Shown here piece by piece: positions 13,901-27,277 of a stretch of DNA of 64,000 bases (position 1 is the first letter of the stretch; each line of letters starts with the position of its first letter). This DNA comes from Glandiceps talaboti. Taxonomy: Eukaryota > Hemichordata > Enteropneusta > Spengelidae. A model generated the notes under the pieces. That model was not told the origin of the DNA and did not search any database. It saw nothing but the letters and a program-made list of their open reading frames with translations. The stretch covers positions 10,799,408-10,863,407 of the forward strand of contig NC_135550.1 in assembly GCF_964340395.1 (NCBI RefSeq). The letters run 5' to 3'. A program made the translations under genes and the position numbers.

Positions 13901-16674
13901 ACCAAAGATTCCTGTAGATATACAAGGCATTGCTAGAGATTTCAAATTGTTTTCTTTTAACAACTGTAAACTTCTGCTGTAACAACTTTTAAGTGCCTCT
14001 GGATGTTTTCCAATCGGTCCAACTGTATGTATTACATCTGGATGGAGACAAAATCTATCTTTAATACATGTTTTAAAATACACATACACTCTTGCCATCA
14101 TTTCTCATGGGAATATTCAGGACAGTTGCTTGGCTGATTAAGTTCTAGTCTCTCTCTACAGTCTCAGGAGTGTCGTTAGCAGAAAGGGCTGTTTTGTATG
14201 TACTGATATCTACCACATATATTGTACTTGAATATCCTAGTACTGAACACCCTGATCGACTACATGGGCTAATCATTCGTTGATGTCTTACTGCCATCAC
14301 AAAAGAAAAGAATGATTAGGCCATCACAGTCACATGCCAATGAATGGTTTGCCCTATGTGGTCGATGAGGGCACACAGTACAAGGATATTTGAGTACAAT
14401 TATATATGGTAGATATCGGTACATACAAAACAGCTCTTTCTGCTAGCGACACTCTCAAGACTGTAGAGAGTCTAATGAAGTTCATATTGCCCAAGGGTAA
14501 TAGGAGACAAAAGTATGACATGTTCATCAACAAAAATTTGATTTTGCATGATTGCCTGATGTAATGGTGCATGGTCCACATCAAAGACACGATAAACTCA
14601 CTTGGGTGTTTTCTAAAATCAACACTGATGAAACTGTGGTTTGTTTGTTTGTTTACGAAGGCATCAAAATTGCCTACATCTACACTTCAAACACCACGGT
14701 CAACTTGTCACTGCTGTATGTTTTCTCAGGAATGATCCAACACAGAAAATATGAATAATGAAAGAAAATGCAACACTTACGTTTGGCAGGCAATTTGTAA
14801 CCTGAAAAGTGAAACGGAAAATTCGGTGAAACTCTAGCTTTGGAGTATGACAGGTTCCTTGCAATGATGAGTGTAAAAATATGACAAAGAAGACAAATAC
14901 TCACCAACAACAAAGAACCTATGTTCCAATATAGAGAATTTCACAACAATATCCGAAAGACACAATTTGTTTGAATCTATAGACATCTTCGGCAATACAT
15001 GAATGCAAAAACAGCTACCATATTTTGCACTAATTTATTTTATCATATCAATATCCTCATTTTTTTAAATTAAAAAAAAAAATCCCAAATGTTAACGTTA
15101 TGGAGAAGTGTCTTTTAAACAAATATAAATGAAGTACCTAAAGTAATTTTAGCATCCCCGGTTTCGCAGCCATGAAGCAAGGAACATTCTCTCTTCAGTT
15201 CTACTCCAGCTCCTCTATGAATACATCCATCAACTGTACACAAACACAAATGTAAAAAAAACCCACAGAAAATCTAAATGAAATATATTAATACAGTGTG
15301 TAGCACTGGTTACTAGCATTGGTGTGCACACACACTAATGGTATTTACCCTGCATTCCAATGCCAAACACACTACAGCATACATGTATGCAAATCATGTG
15401 ATTTTGAACTGGTGCTGGCAGTGTTTTCTGCTGCACTTTCACTTGCTAAACTTGTGAAAGTATGGCCACAGAGAACACTGCAAGCACTCACCCCCAGTAT
15501 GCCACATTTACACTCACTTACATTTCATGGGGTTCTGTCACATTAGTTAATAAAATCTGACATATTTTACATGAGCCAAGCATATGGTGATGGATGAACA
15601 TCTCTCAATGAGTATTATGAAACCAAAGATTACAGTTCAGTATCATCGTTAGACAGAGAACTCATTCACAATGGATACCACATTAAAGGTGATTCAAAAT
15701 GCTCACATTCACTATCGCTAATTTGCTAGACATGTTCGTGAAATGCATTCTGGTTTTAAAACTTTTCAAAAGCATCTGCAAACACCTTAAAATGACCTTT
15801 TTTCAGTCACTTCCCTTCGGATTTACTTCGAGAGTTTTCGGGTATTTCCGGTCCCACCTAGACCACGGGATTTTATGACGTCATAAGGGGTACACATTAG
15901 CACTAAGACTATGAAAGTATGATGAGCGTAGTCACTAGGTGAATAAAACTGATGAGGTCACTATTTTCACTCTTCTGCAGTATAGGACAAAGACCCCACA
16001 AATAATATGTATATGTATGACTGAATGACTGAATCATACAACAAAAGATCATATGACAAAACATTACTTACCGCCACCTCCTCCTAAAAGACTGTTATTA
16101 GCAGCATTGCCTATCGCATCAATTTCTAAAACTGTGATGTCACCTATCCAGATGGACACTTTACTATTCAATTTCTCATTAACATCAAAGGAGAAATGTT
16201 GTTCCTTTTTGGGTGCTGGAATCAAAAGTCAATAATGAATGTTGACATAACTGGTAAAGTTTGTTTAATTAGTAACAAGGCACTCAATCATCGTTTCCCT
16301 ATTTATCAACATGAATATTTTCCCGCACCATTCTTCTTTGCCAATTTGCTTACAGAAACACTATATTCTAAAGGTTATACATAAGTGGGGTACTAAGAAG
16401 CAAAATGACAAGTTTGTGTGAATCCTGTAATTTTGAGTGAACATAGCAACAAAGTATGACAAAATATAATTTGGAGGAATCTGACACATGATTTATCATT
16501 AGGACTGGAGAGTGTTTAGGTAATTGAGAATTGTGTCGTGGTACCCATACACACATTTCAATGATTTGGCATACCCAGTATCAATATCAATTTAGTTTTT
16601 AGACATGGGAGACATTATTTGGGCTAAATCTCGCAATTTTTTTTTTATAATTACACACATGAACTGATTATGAT

Positions 16675-16731
<57 letters not shown>

Positions 16732-17237
16732 GAGTATTTTATAAAGTGCCAGTTTCAATACATCATTATATTAGAGGAACAATCTGCAGTTAGCAGGCTC
16801 TGGAGGATAGACAAGACTTCAAATTTTTTTCTGAATTGTCGTCAGTAGTCATAAGTGTCATCACTATGGCAACTGTAGATATAGATTTACTTACATGTAC
16901 GTCTTTTTGCTAGAGTCTGTGCATGTCTCTCAGCATACTGTGGCCATGTTAAAACATTATCTAATGTTTCATAGTTTTCCTTACATTTGTACTGACTTCT
17001 TCTTTCTGCTAGAGTTCGATTCTGGAACTTTGCTATTAAGGAATATAAATGAGTGCATATGTATATTAGTATACAGAGAAAACAGACTACGGCATTGCTG
17101 AGCCCTTAAACATATTCAGTGGCTAACTAAAACACAATGCTGTTACCATAGTTACTCTATTAGGGACTGCGACTACGTCAGATAAAACACAAACAAGAAA
17201 GAATATCTTCCTTGTCTGTTGATAAAACTTAAAAAGG

Positions 17238-17278
<41 letters not shown>

Positions 17279-18438
17279 CGTGCATGTGTGTGTGTAATAG
17301 TATGCATACGTGTTTAAATGTATGCATGTATGTAGGTTTGTGTTTGAAGTATGTTTGCAATCTGATTTAAATTTGTGGAATGCAGGTCTGGCTAACTTGC
17401 TTTATTTCCCATTAGGTATACCTACTCTTTCATTATTTGTACCCTTATCCAACTCTGATGGTCATTTTGTATGTGACACACAATTGACCTGTTGCCGGTT
17501 CCAAGATGCATTGCGCGTCCCTCCATATAATCATGCCATGTACTAGTATTGTGTCCATGCTGAGGGGTCTGCACATGCTACTCAGGGGGATGATTGTCAT
17601 GTGAGTGTACCCATTGTTTACCAGTAAAATCCCTCTCTGTCATTTATGGTGTTTAGTCATTGTTCTATAAAATCACTCAACATCAAAGAGGTCAACATGT
17701 CTTTCTATCATTTCCTGATGAAAATTTTATTAAACAGGACTAAAGGCAACAACATAAGCGATGTTCTCTCATGCAATGCATCTTGGAACCGGAAAGTCAA
17801 CTATATATCTTGGATCATCCTCAATCATTTACTTTACAAAACCCAACAGCAACCCCCATTGCATTACACATGACTTTTGAATGTACTCGCATACTCTGGA
17901 ACTTGATGCATTTCAAAATGATGTCACTGATCTACATATGTCCACTCACTGTAGAAAAATTAATACAAATCTGGTTATGTTTTGGATTTGGGCATCTAAC
18001 CCTATTCCCACCCCTAACCATAGACGTTGGAGAGAAACCAATAATACATCCATGATTCTATACACAGGGCTAAGGTTTTGTACAAACTAGAGAAAACTTG
18101 TTGGACATAGTGACTTGATATTGGACATTTATTCTTATTTTTTTTATCAGGGTGACGGTATGACAGTTGTCACTAGATAATATCTATATATTCAAGTAGG
18201 TCACAGCATGGCCGGCTGATTGACGAAGGTGGGAACGTTGGTGATCCATTTCCAATGTCAATTAATTCATCTGAGTCAATGAAGGTTATTGAGAATGACA
18301 CGAGGTCAATGGTACCTCTCATCACATACCTTTATCTTCTTTGACACGCTGTGCCTTCGTGGGGTCATCATGATACGCCCGTCTTTCTGCAGGCTCACTC
18401 ACAGTTCGATTCATTTGATATTTGGAGTGGTAACTCAT
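10961..18438 (-). CDS. Macrodomain ADP-ribosyl hydrolase, MACROD1/2-like (gene A)
   Basis: Nine coding exons on the minus strand: 18330-18438, 16895-17032, 16072-16215, 15138-15233, 14781-14801 (21 nt), 13903-14037, 13227-13306, 12755-12848 and 10961-11520. They sum to 1377 nt (458 residues plus TAG) with every junction in frame. MACROD proteins remove mono-ADP-ribose from acidic residues and deacetylate O-acetyl-ADP-ribose. Family landmarks visible are [56 protein letters not shown] and VDRIIFCLF, so the loop Asn/Asp/His residues are present. Family Ile-Val-Asn is Ile-Gly-Asn here, and HRAAG is HRGAG. The last exon encodes about 187 residues rich in Lys, Glu, Asp, Ser and Gln, like the acidic/basic tail of MACROD2. 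The start used is the ATG at 18436-18438, in good context and collinear with gene B. The reading frame stays open further upstream, so a longer N-terminus is possible. Confidence 0.9.
12418..12610. repeat. TA-rich (TATAT/ACTAC)n low-complexity tract
   Basis: Repeated TATTATAT, TACATTACAT and ACTACACTAC pentamer-like units inside the last intron of macrodomain gene A. Confidence 0.9.
14781..14801 (-). other. 21-nt microexon of macrodomain gene A
   Basis: Encodes the YKLPAK segment just before the VIHTVGP strand. Flanks are a TTTTCAG acceptor and a GTAAGTG donor. Phase 1 on entry and phase 1 on exit restores GYKLPAKHVIHTVGP across both neighbours. The same-length exon exists in gene B at 22448-22468. 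Confidence 0.9.
16675..16731. repeat. (AATC)n microsatellite
   Basis: About 14 perfect AATC units in the intron between exons 2 and 3 of gene A. Confidence 0.97.
17237..17296. repeat. (TG)n microsatellite
   Basis: TG dinucleotide run with a CGTGCG interruption, in the first intron of gene A. Confidence 0.97.
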
Positions 18439-20042
18439 TGTGTACGAGTGTCGTCCAACCGGTCCAAGTACAGAAAACACTACGAAATACCGAACTGCAA
18501 CTGGTGAATTGTTCACAAGTTTATCTAACGAACACAACGCCAAATGTTTATTTATGAAATTTGGCAATTTTCCCTGTGCACAAAATTGTAAAAGTTTGCC
18601 TCGGGGTAACATATGAAATTGTCGAAGGATGATATACCCGGTACCTTGAGTTTCTTCCAAAAGGTGTCCACGTACGTCCAACCCAGTACCTGAAAACTTC
18701 AGGTATACGTATGAACTCTTGACACGGATTGACCTTTCTTTGAGACCACCTAAGACATTAGAAATTGTCAGATTACATTCCGAGGACATCACACAAAACT
18801 TTGCCTCACATTTTGTCAACTCAACTGAGTTGATAAGTCGAAGTCACAGAAATGAGAGCGAGATTACCTGAAAATACGAACGACTTTCGCAGTTCTGTAG
18901 ATTCAAAGTGAACGTTAACGATGTCGATTATTTGTATACATTCTCGCCATGCATAGGTTGAGGGCGCCATCCGATGCTATCACCACCGTTTGTGGTCGTT
19001 CGTGGATGATGGATGGAGCTGATGTAGACATACATACACATTTGTATATATAAACGCCTTACAAAAAGAGTGTCTTCATAATATCACATTTATTTTCAAA
19101 ATGCAACTTAAAAGCTGTCGTTCATACTATCGTACATGATATATAGAAAATTCAATTCTACTGATGACCAGTGAACTTGGCCATTGTTCGGGATTTTTTT
19201 TCAAACTGAAAAACGAAGGAACGAACAGATAATACCACAACCAAGACGTGTCGATTTCCTTCAACAGTACAATGTAAATGCAACGCAAAAGCAAGGTCAA
19301 TTGTCGTTACTTGAATAGAAATGTGTCACCTTCACGTATAAATGATTATTAAAAATGGATGCATGTATGGTGGTGATGATAACAATAAGCAATTATATTG
19401 ATCTCGTGCCAATCACGCGCACACGAGGGGTTTTAAATAATAAGAAATTTATCACCAAGTGCAAGAATACACCAGTAGTAATTGGATCGTGTATGATAAT
19501 TAACACAGCTTGATCTCAAATACACAAAGTTCTTGATTTGAATGGTTTTGAATCGATGAGAAAAGTTCAAAATATAACTGACAGTGAAGAAACTAAAGTG
19601 TTTATCTTTGTACATTCTTCATCTTCTCATTCAACTTACAATGCCATACCAGTGTCGACGTTAATCTATATCTTCAATGGTGTTATTCGCCGTATCCATG
19701 GCAACACTGACATGAGTTGTTGCTTTCGATAACTTTTCATATCTTGAATTTTCATTTTCTGTTTTGATCGAGAGAAATTAGATAAATGTAGTCATAGTTA
19801 CATTTTTTATACAAATGTGGAGTTTAATAATGAGTCATTTTTTTCCAAAAAGGTCGGATCGTAGATTTTTCAACACAATGTCCGCCAGGAAGCCCTTACA
19901 ATAGCAACACACTTAGCGATTCCCTTCTACACATTGGGGTTAAAATTAATAGTAAATAGATGAGAAGACACGTTCTCAGTAGACTGCAAAAAACGATGGA
20001 CCATAATTCATAAATTTTATACTATGTGAATGTTATATACTA

Positions 20043-20049
<7 letters not shown>

Positions 20050-20106
<57 letters not shown>

Positions 20107-20125
20107 GCACGCACGCACGCGCGCA
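20050..20125. repeat. (AC)n microsatellite
   Basis: AC dinucleotide run ending in ACGC units, between macrodomain genes A and B. Confidence 0.97.
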
Positions 20126-20502
20126 AAGTAGAAACGTTCAAATGACACATTTGTAATGTGTATGGACCTGATCACACGGGGGATGTCTGAACAACAAAAA
20201 AACAATGATGTGCATCGAAGTGTAGAGATTACAATCTTTTGAAAGATTGAAAACGGCGAAAAGGTAAATAATAAAACATGTACTACACCATTCCGAGTAT
20301 CAACCCCTCGTGACACGTTTTGAGTTGCCTTACGTCAAGGTCTTTTAAAAGCTGTGTTCTATGGAAACCAAACTTAACTGAACCGGATAATCCATAAACT
20401 TGAACATATATAAAGTCTAAAGAGCAGTGTTGCGTACAGAGTCATTCTTGATATCAATAATTTATCAAAAACGAAGTTTCTTTGCAAACATTCTATCCAT
20501 AC

Positions 20503-23500
20503 CTAGAGTACGTTACCTTTTTTGAGTGTTGTTTGTACATCTGTCAGAGGGAAAACTGATTGCATCAAATCTTCATATATCCCGATGTCGTCTTTCAGAA
20601 AAAGGCAAAAAATAACTCTATCAACCTGAAATAAAACGACAGAATAGTTATTAAATAATTTCTTAAGATAACCTGTCTTTATCCTTCACTAACGAACTCG
20701 AAAATGGAACATGGTAAAGAAAGTCATATTGTACATTGCGAGTAATCGTATAGAACTGTGACTAAGGTTTGACTGATTACCTGTTTAGTCTGTATATCCC
20801 CATTATTTAGATGTTAACATTTTTCTTCAGCCATGGAAAATACGAGTGACCGAATTCGAAGGGGACTTTGTTACCACGAGTTGCCAGACGAGTAATGACA
20901 AATAAATACATCTTTGTCTGTCTGAATTGGCAGTCTCTGCAAAATTGCATTGGTAACCCATAAGGGTTATGTGTTCTATGGTATAGCAGTAGTGAACAGT
21001 AGAGAGTAGTAGTACTAGTGAGAACGGATGAACACTTACCAAATCAGCATTTTGCGCTGTTTCCAACCATTTTCTGATGGTAGTTAAGGCAATATGAGCT
21101 GCGTCACGTTTGGGATATCCTTGAACATAATGAAACGACAACAACAGTTGTAAAGCTAAACTTTGGCTTAGAACTACAACTTTAACTAAATGTAATGACG
21201 GAAGATAATAGCGAGTGGCCTTGGTGATGACGCACATTTTACCCATCCCCCTTTCTTCCTAGGCGTGGAGTGCAATTATGTTTATAATAAAGATTGTGAT
21301 TCAAGAGATCAAAGCAAATAATAATATAAAAATACTTCAAAAGCCATCTACCTGATCAGATATCCTGTTTAATTTTGGGAAAAATAATTTGACAATTTGT
21401 AAGAGAATGATATAACAAACATACACACAGTATCGACAAAAGTCCGTAAGATACGTCGTGTCGTACCGCCCTCACCGGCCATGAGCTGACCGATGTGTGA
21501 GGGTGCCCAATGTAGTACCTTACAGACTATACAAAATTTAAGAATGGAAACAAAACAATTCATATTGTCTATGGATATGACGTCAAATAATCTTACCAAA
21601 CTTTCCTGTCGATATACAAGGGATCGCAATCGACCTCAAATTGTTTTCTTTCAAAAGGTCTAAACATCTGTTATAACAACTTTCAAGAGCATCAGGATTT
21701 TCTCCGACTGGTCCGACAGTATGGATTACATCTGGATATGAATAAGGTAATAAAACATATATTTAGGAATGAACAGACAACATAAAACACAAACAGACAT
21801 TGTTATCCTACCTTATCCCACTGGAATGAATGTACAATTAATGTATTCTACGGTACCATGGACAATGTCATAGTATGCATATCATAGGTATAGGGTACAG
21901 AGGCATAGAGGGCAGTCACATTTGAAAATATTTTTCTTGGTATTAAAACGTTAGACTACACGATACGTCTTGTCGCTAGTCCGCCCTCGCCGACCTGCTC
22001 TAGCTATCTATGGAAGGGGTTGACTGGTGTATATGAGGGCGCCCGTCACGACGTACCTTACATACTAGGTTAACTTGCTCACTTATGAATACTTCGTAAA
22101 AACGTCAAGCCTCGAATCACACTTTACAAAAAATCTTTAAAATTAACCAACTCGAATGATCCAGTCATATACGATATAGTTACAGTGTTTTGTGACCAAG
22201 AAAGTGACGTCATAATAAATTATTCTGTAAGAAGGCAACACATACAGAACATTCTATATGCCATATATGACAAATGATGTCATTCTTCTAAACAATCTTT
22301 ATCCTCTGCTTTTACATGGCTTAAACCCCCACAATTTGAATTATAACATACTTGAAAAGATTTTTTCCATTCACCCCCTAGTGTCCGTGTATAATGTAAT
22401 CCTCATTATGACATCATTAGCTATAATAAACAAGATTTAACACTTACATTTGGCCGGCAATTTGTAACCTTGAAATAAAAAACGAAAGAATAACATATAA
22501 TCACCACGTGCAAATTCAACAACAAAAATTATTAAACAAGAAATTCTTCTTCCAGAAAACAACAATCTTCAATTTCTTCACTACTTCACTATGTTTCTAC
22601 CTAAACAAGTGGTTTGATTGTTAACAAGGGGCAAGTATGAATTGAAGAAGATTTATTCAAATGTTCATCAAACAATAAGAATTGGCATGTTTTGAGTAAA
22701 ACATTGACTAATACATAGGTATATTTGGTACATGTATGCAAAGTATGTAGCCTTTGTCATCATTTAATCTGAAATAAGTTAACAAGTAACTTCCAAGACA
22801 AATAGTAGTACTTTGCACTGAGGAATGTTTGACCACAGCAACCCCACCCCATTAAACGACCTTAATTTAAGCTTAGAATTGAACGTATTTCCCCATGTAC
22901 ACTTTTTACAACATTAATTCAATGTATATGATATCAATAATTTTAAACAGTACCCATAACGTAATGTCAATCCTGTTTTTCCCAATTTGTAGTTTTGTGT
23001 GTAAAGAACTACCCCCTACATAAAAAAGAGGTTGAATACCTTCTTATTTCTGAATTGTAAATATTACGACATTCAAAATATTAGAATCATATTCCTATAC
23101 AACAACCCAGAGAGTAGTGTCAATTATAAGATATGCATAATGTAACATATTTTTATGGTTATTAAACTGTAAATATAAAGGTCTATTCTCCATATAATCT
23201 TTGCCACTGAACACAGGAACAGAAACATCACCTAATGTAATCTTGGCATCACCAGTTTCACAGCCATGAAGCAGGCTGCATTCTCTTTTCAGCTCTTTTC
23301 CAGCGGCTCGGTGAATACATCCATCAACTTTAAAAAAAGCAACAATAACATCAACAAAGAATGAAGAGATAATAAATGAAATAAAATATATGATGAATTC
23401 AAAGTGAAATTCCATTACTTCTGAAATAGTATATTTTATTATAGATAATACATCTTCTGTGTACTTATTTGACTGCAGAACAGCAACTAGACTGTAAGAT

Positions 23501-25602
23501 ACGTCGTGACGTTTCGCCCTCACCGGCCTCCTCTCTTAGGAGTTGGCCGATGTTTGAGGGCGCACCGTCACGGCGTACCTTACAGACTAAACAGCAACAT
23601 ATCAATACCAAATTTAACAAATAAACCTTGTTGTTGTGAGAGAATATAGGTACGCAGCAGATACAGATTAGCAATCATATTATCACAGTTATTACTTTCC
23701 TACACGTCCTACCTCCACCACTCCCTAGGCGTCCTAAAAGAGCAGCATTTGCAGGATTTCCGACCGCATCGATTTCCAAAGTTGTGATGTCACCTATCCA
23801 GATTGACACTTTCCCGTTCAAATTCTCGTCGATTGAAAAACGGTATCCCGCATCAGGTCCTGAAACAAAATGAAGACTAATTTTAACAGGCAGAACCGAA
23901 GTGTGTATGAATGTCTATGAATCTGACACAGGTGTATTTGATTATTTAGCATTGTGTTAACCCCTCTCACACGACTGTGCGAATCCTAAAGGGAACATAA
24001 TATAACTTGTCAAACATAAGGCTTGGTAGCTTAGTAGCTATTTTTGTAGTAGCTTGTCTTCAAATTCGGACACATTGATGATTCGTCTTTAGTTTACCCC
24101 CTTTCTTTTGTATATGTCCACGTGCTAGGGAGTCGAGTGTAGCTACAAGAACATGGCCCTTTGTGGGTGATCATTTCTCCTTCACATCCCAATACCCTTG
24201 GTTTCACCTCATTGTCGATAACACACCCCCTTCCAATAACTATGATCACCACAGTGCATAACATATCTAAGTGTAGAGCTGATTACCTTTCTTTGCGAGT
24301 TTCTGCCCATGTTGCTCTGCATACTGTGGCCATGTTAAAATGTCTGCTACCGTGACATAGTTATTACCACATTTGTACTGTTCTCTCCTTTCCTCTTGAG
24401 TTCGTCTGCAAAACTTTGCTGTTTAGAAAGAAAACGTAATTTTGGTTTATCCTTATTCAAATAAATTTAGTCGCTAAAATAGCGTCACGTTGTAAACCGC
24501 CATTCTAATCGTCCACTGAAATGTATTTTCTGTTTCACGACGTACGGGGAAACTCAAGAAAACGAAAGTATATTTTTCATATTAACTCAGCTTGTCCACC
24601 AAAGTGGTTTATCTAATGTACGTTTTTCTTTCCCCTTTCTTCTTCTATTTTGAAAAAAGAAATCGTAAAATTGTTTGCTTGTTTTCTCTGTAATTTTTTT
24701 TTTTTAAACATACGTGCTTTTCAGCCCACTTTTAGACCTAGAGCAGAAATAAAAGACTTTGGATTACATTTTCATAGCCTAGGTTTTGGTTTTGCGAAGC
24801 AAATTAAGAAAGGTCCGTTTATTTTATTCGCCTCATAAAATTTGTATAGGGCCCATCTTTGCAGTCTGACGTATTAACTTTTCGACGAAAACAGCAAGAT
24901 TTCCACGTACTACACAGGTGGTTCGTGGAAAACATCACACGAAATTTGGCCTGAAGAATAAAGAAACTAAAAATGTAGGGATATTTTCGTTCCTTATATG
25001 GTAAGTGGGTCGGAAAGGAGAGGTCAAAGAGCAGAATCGGACACGGAAGTCGACAACATAACAACGCTGGGCGAATGTCATGTCAAGCATTTATTGAACG
25101 ATTGAAATATTGGTTTATTGATTACTAATTGCGAAACATCTGTTAATGGTACATGTTTTACGTGTAACACTCCGAAATATCACGCATTTACTTATAATGA
25201 CAGTTACCCATGAATGCAACACATGGTGCGACGTGCACAGGTAACAATGCAATATTGACGTGTATTAATTATATGCGCCGAGATTTTTTTTCACAATCAC
25301 AGCAGGACTACTAAAAATCATTGGTATTTCACTATATACATGTTTACAAGCTTGTTTGTCTACTGGAAGACAGTTTAGGAAGGAATTGCACATTATGATA
25401 GAATCAAGCAACACAACAAATATGAATAGAATATATATCTCGCTGCAATTTAAACATAAATCAAATGATAGCCGATATGATTTTTATGCAACACACCTTG
25501 GTCTTCTTGGACACGCTGTATTATCGCAGGATCGTCGTGGTATGGTCCACTCCTCGCGAACTGGCCTCCAGAGCCACCCGCCATAGGCATAGATGGATGC
25601 AT
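20503..25602 (-). CDS. Macrodomain paralogue with altered catalytic loop (gene B)
   Basis: Eight coding exons: 25497-25602, 24287-24418, 23713-23859, 23232-23327, 22448-22468 (21 nt), 21597-21731, 21040-21119 and 20503-20625. They sum to 840 nt (279 residues plus stop), in frame. Exon order, phases and the 21-nt microexon match gene A, so this is a tandem duplicate. Shared motifs are the N-terminal [50 protein letters not shown] and [13 protein letters not shown] has become NPAN, and the GGGG loop has become GRLGSGG (three extra residues), which touches the ADP-ribose/catalytic loop. The 3' end is uncertain. The last exon reads into TAG after KKGNVL. A donor (AAAAAAG then GTAACG, exon start 20517) sits in the same phase as gene A's last intron, so a further exon may exist. 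No long charged tail was found. Confidence 0.85.
21440..21529. mobile_element. MULE-like MITE, about 90 bp, diverged copy
   Basis: Ends resemble (T)AGTCCGTAAGATACG and GTAGTACCTTACAGACTA, with GCCCTCACCGGCC inside. It belongs to the family of 23488-23589 and 51297-51399. No clean target duplication is visible. Confidence 0.65.
21952..22067. mobile_element. MULE-like MITE, diverged copy
   Basis: Left end TAGACTACACGATACGTC and right end CGACGTACCTTACATACTA, enclosing GTCCGCCCTCGCC and GAGGGCGCC. Same family as 23488-23589, about 116 bp, in an intron of gene B. Confidence 0.6.
22448..22468 (-). other. 21-nt microexon of macrodomain gene B
   Basis: Counterpart of 14781-14801. It encodes YKLPAK, with a TTTCAAG acceptor, a GTAAGTG donor and identical phases. 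Without it, [12 protein letters not shown] would not join the KYVIHTVGP strand in frame. Confidence 0.9.
23488..23589. mobile_element. MULE-like MITE with 9-bp target duplication
   Basis: A 102-bp near-palindrome beginning TAGACTGTAAGATACGTCGT and ending ACGGCGTACCTTACAGACTA. It is flanked by exact 9-bp direct repeats AACAGCAAC (23479-23487 and 23590-23598). It lies in an intron of gene B. A 9-bp duplication is typical of Mutator-like elements. Confidence 0.8.
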
Positions 25603-26504
25603 TTTTAATAATGAAAGCTAGCTGGTGTGCCGTCACCTCCTCTGCGGCCTAATACTGGGGACGCAGTCATATGACCACGTGACATCACAGAGGTACGTGT
25701 CTGTCTAGCTGTGTGATAGGTCGACCACAGTTGTGTTGTCTGCCGAGTATTGTGCGAAACCACTTGTTTTTTGTTCTGGCACTCGGAACATGTTTGAAAC
25801 TAAAATATACATTTTGCAACTCAATAAAAACATGTATAAGCTATTTAAAAGGATACACACAATGTGCCTATCTATATTATTATTTCTCATTTCTTTATTA
25901 TCCATTACATCATAGAGTGATAAACTTATCGGAAATTAAGACAGTCTACTTGGGTACTTCCAGAGTGCTTCGCCTTCAACAGGTACGACGTAAAGTAGTA
26001 GATATATTGTATGGTGACGACATGAAGTGGCACCCCCGAAATCCAATGCCTCGATTTCAGATTTTGTGTTCCAGGAACTTCAAATCGTTTCCTGGAATTC
26101 TATTTTAAGAATTGAATGCACTTCAATAACCACGAAACACGTAAATTCCAACTACTGTACTAAAATACAAAGAACAGATATTACCCAGCGCAATTTAATT
26201 CCCAGAGTTGTTGATGACATGTTTCTCAATGACTCAAAATTGTATTTGTGACACTAAGACTAGACTACTTGTATGCCCGGCATGTCCTCACATCACAACT
26301 CCAAAATCTGAAAAAATAGCTACTCATCACCCAGCTACGATTCAACAATAGCCAAAATAGGTACAATATAGTGTCATTGTTTTTCGCAATAATTTTGATC
26401 TCTTTTACAAATGCTAGATATTTTTTCATTTGTTGTTATATTCCGTTACCTCTACTTTTACATCTCGAAATGAAATTTGCTTTAAAACATTCCTGATGTC
26501 AGTG

Positions 26505-26640
26505 TGTGTGTGTGTATATGTGTGTGTGTATGTGTGTGTGTGCGCGCGTGCAAACCTACGTACGTGTACGTACTTACGTGCGTACGTACGTGGGTGGGTG
26601 TGCGTGCGTGTGTGTGTGTGTGTGTGGTGGGGGGGGGGCA
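26505..26640. repeat. GT/GTAC low-complexity tract
   Basis: GTGTGT, GTACGTAC and GGGTGGGTG runs ending in a G-tract. Frames across it are not genes. Confidence 0.93.
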
Positions 26641-26810
26641 TTTTTCCTTAGTATGCATATTAAATGAGTCTATGATTAAAAAATAAACAGATCATCAGAA
26701 ATTAAACTAGATTTCCTCACTATCAATATACAAAAAACACGTATAATTCATTTATTCTGTATGCAATACTGTACCAAATTATTATTATAATATAAGTATG
26801 ATATGGATAA

Positions 26811-27164
26811 TCAGAAACATAAAACATTTGGAACATCTCCTTGTAGACCGATGACTGCACCAGGTTCAAAATTGTTCTTCTTTGGATTGTCCATGTAAAC
26901 AGACAACGTATTCTTCTTGAGGTCAAATACACCTGTGAAAAGAAATTAGTTTCATATAAAAACTGTATATCAAATATAAAAAATAATTCACAGACACACA
27001 CAGACATACAGACACATAGTCACACACATACAGAGATAGAGACAGACGCAAGCACACACACGCATACACAAACACTGCATGATTCTTTATGGCAAGTAAT
27101 AGGTAAGGTGACGGTAGAACAATGTGTGTGTGCGCGTGCATATATACATGCATGCATGCACACA

Positions 27165-27199
<35 letters not shown>

Positions 27200-27246
27200 A
27201 TGTATGTGTGTGTGTGCATGTATGTATGTATGTATGTATGTATGTA

Positions 27247-27277
<31 letters not shown>

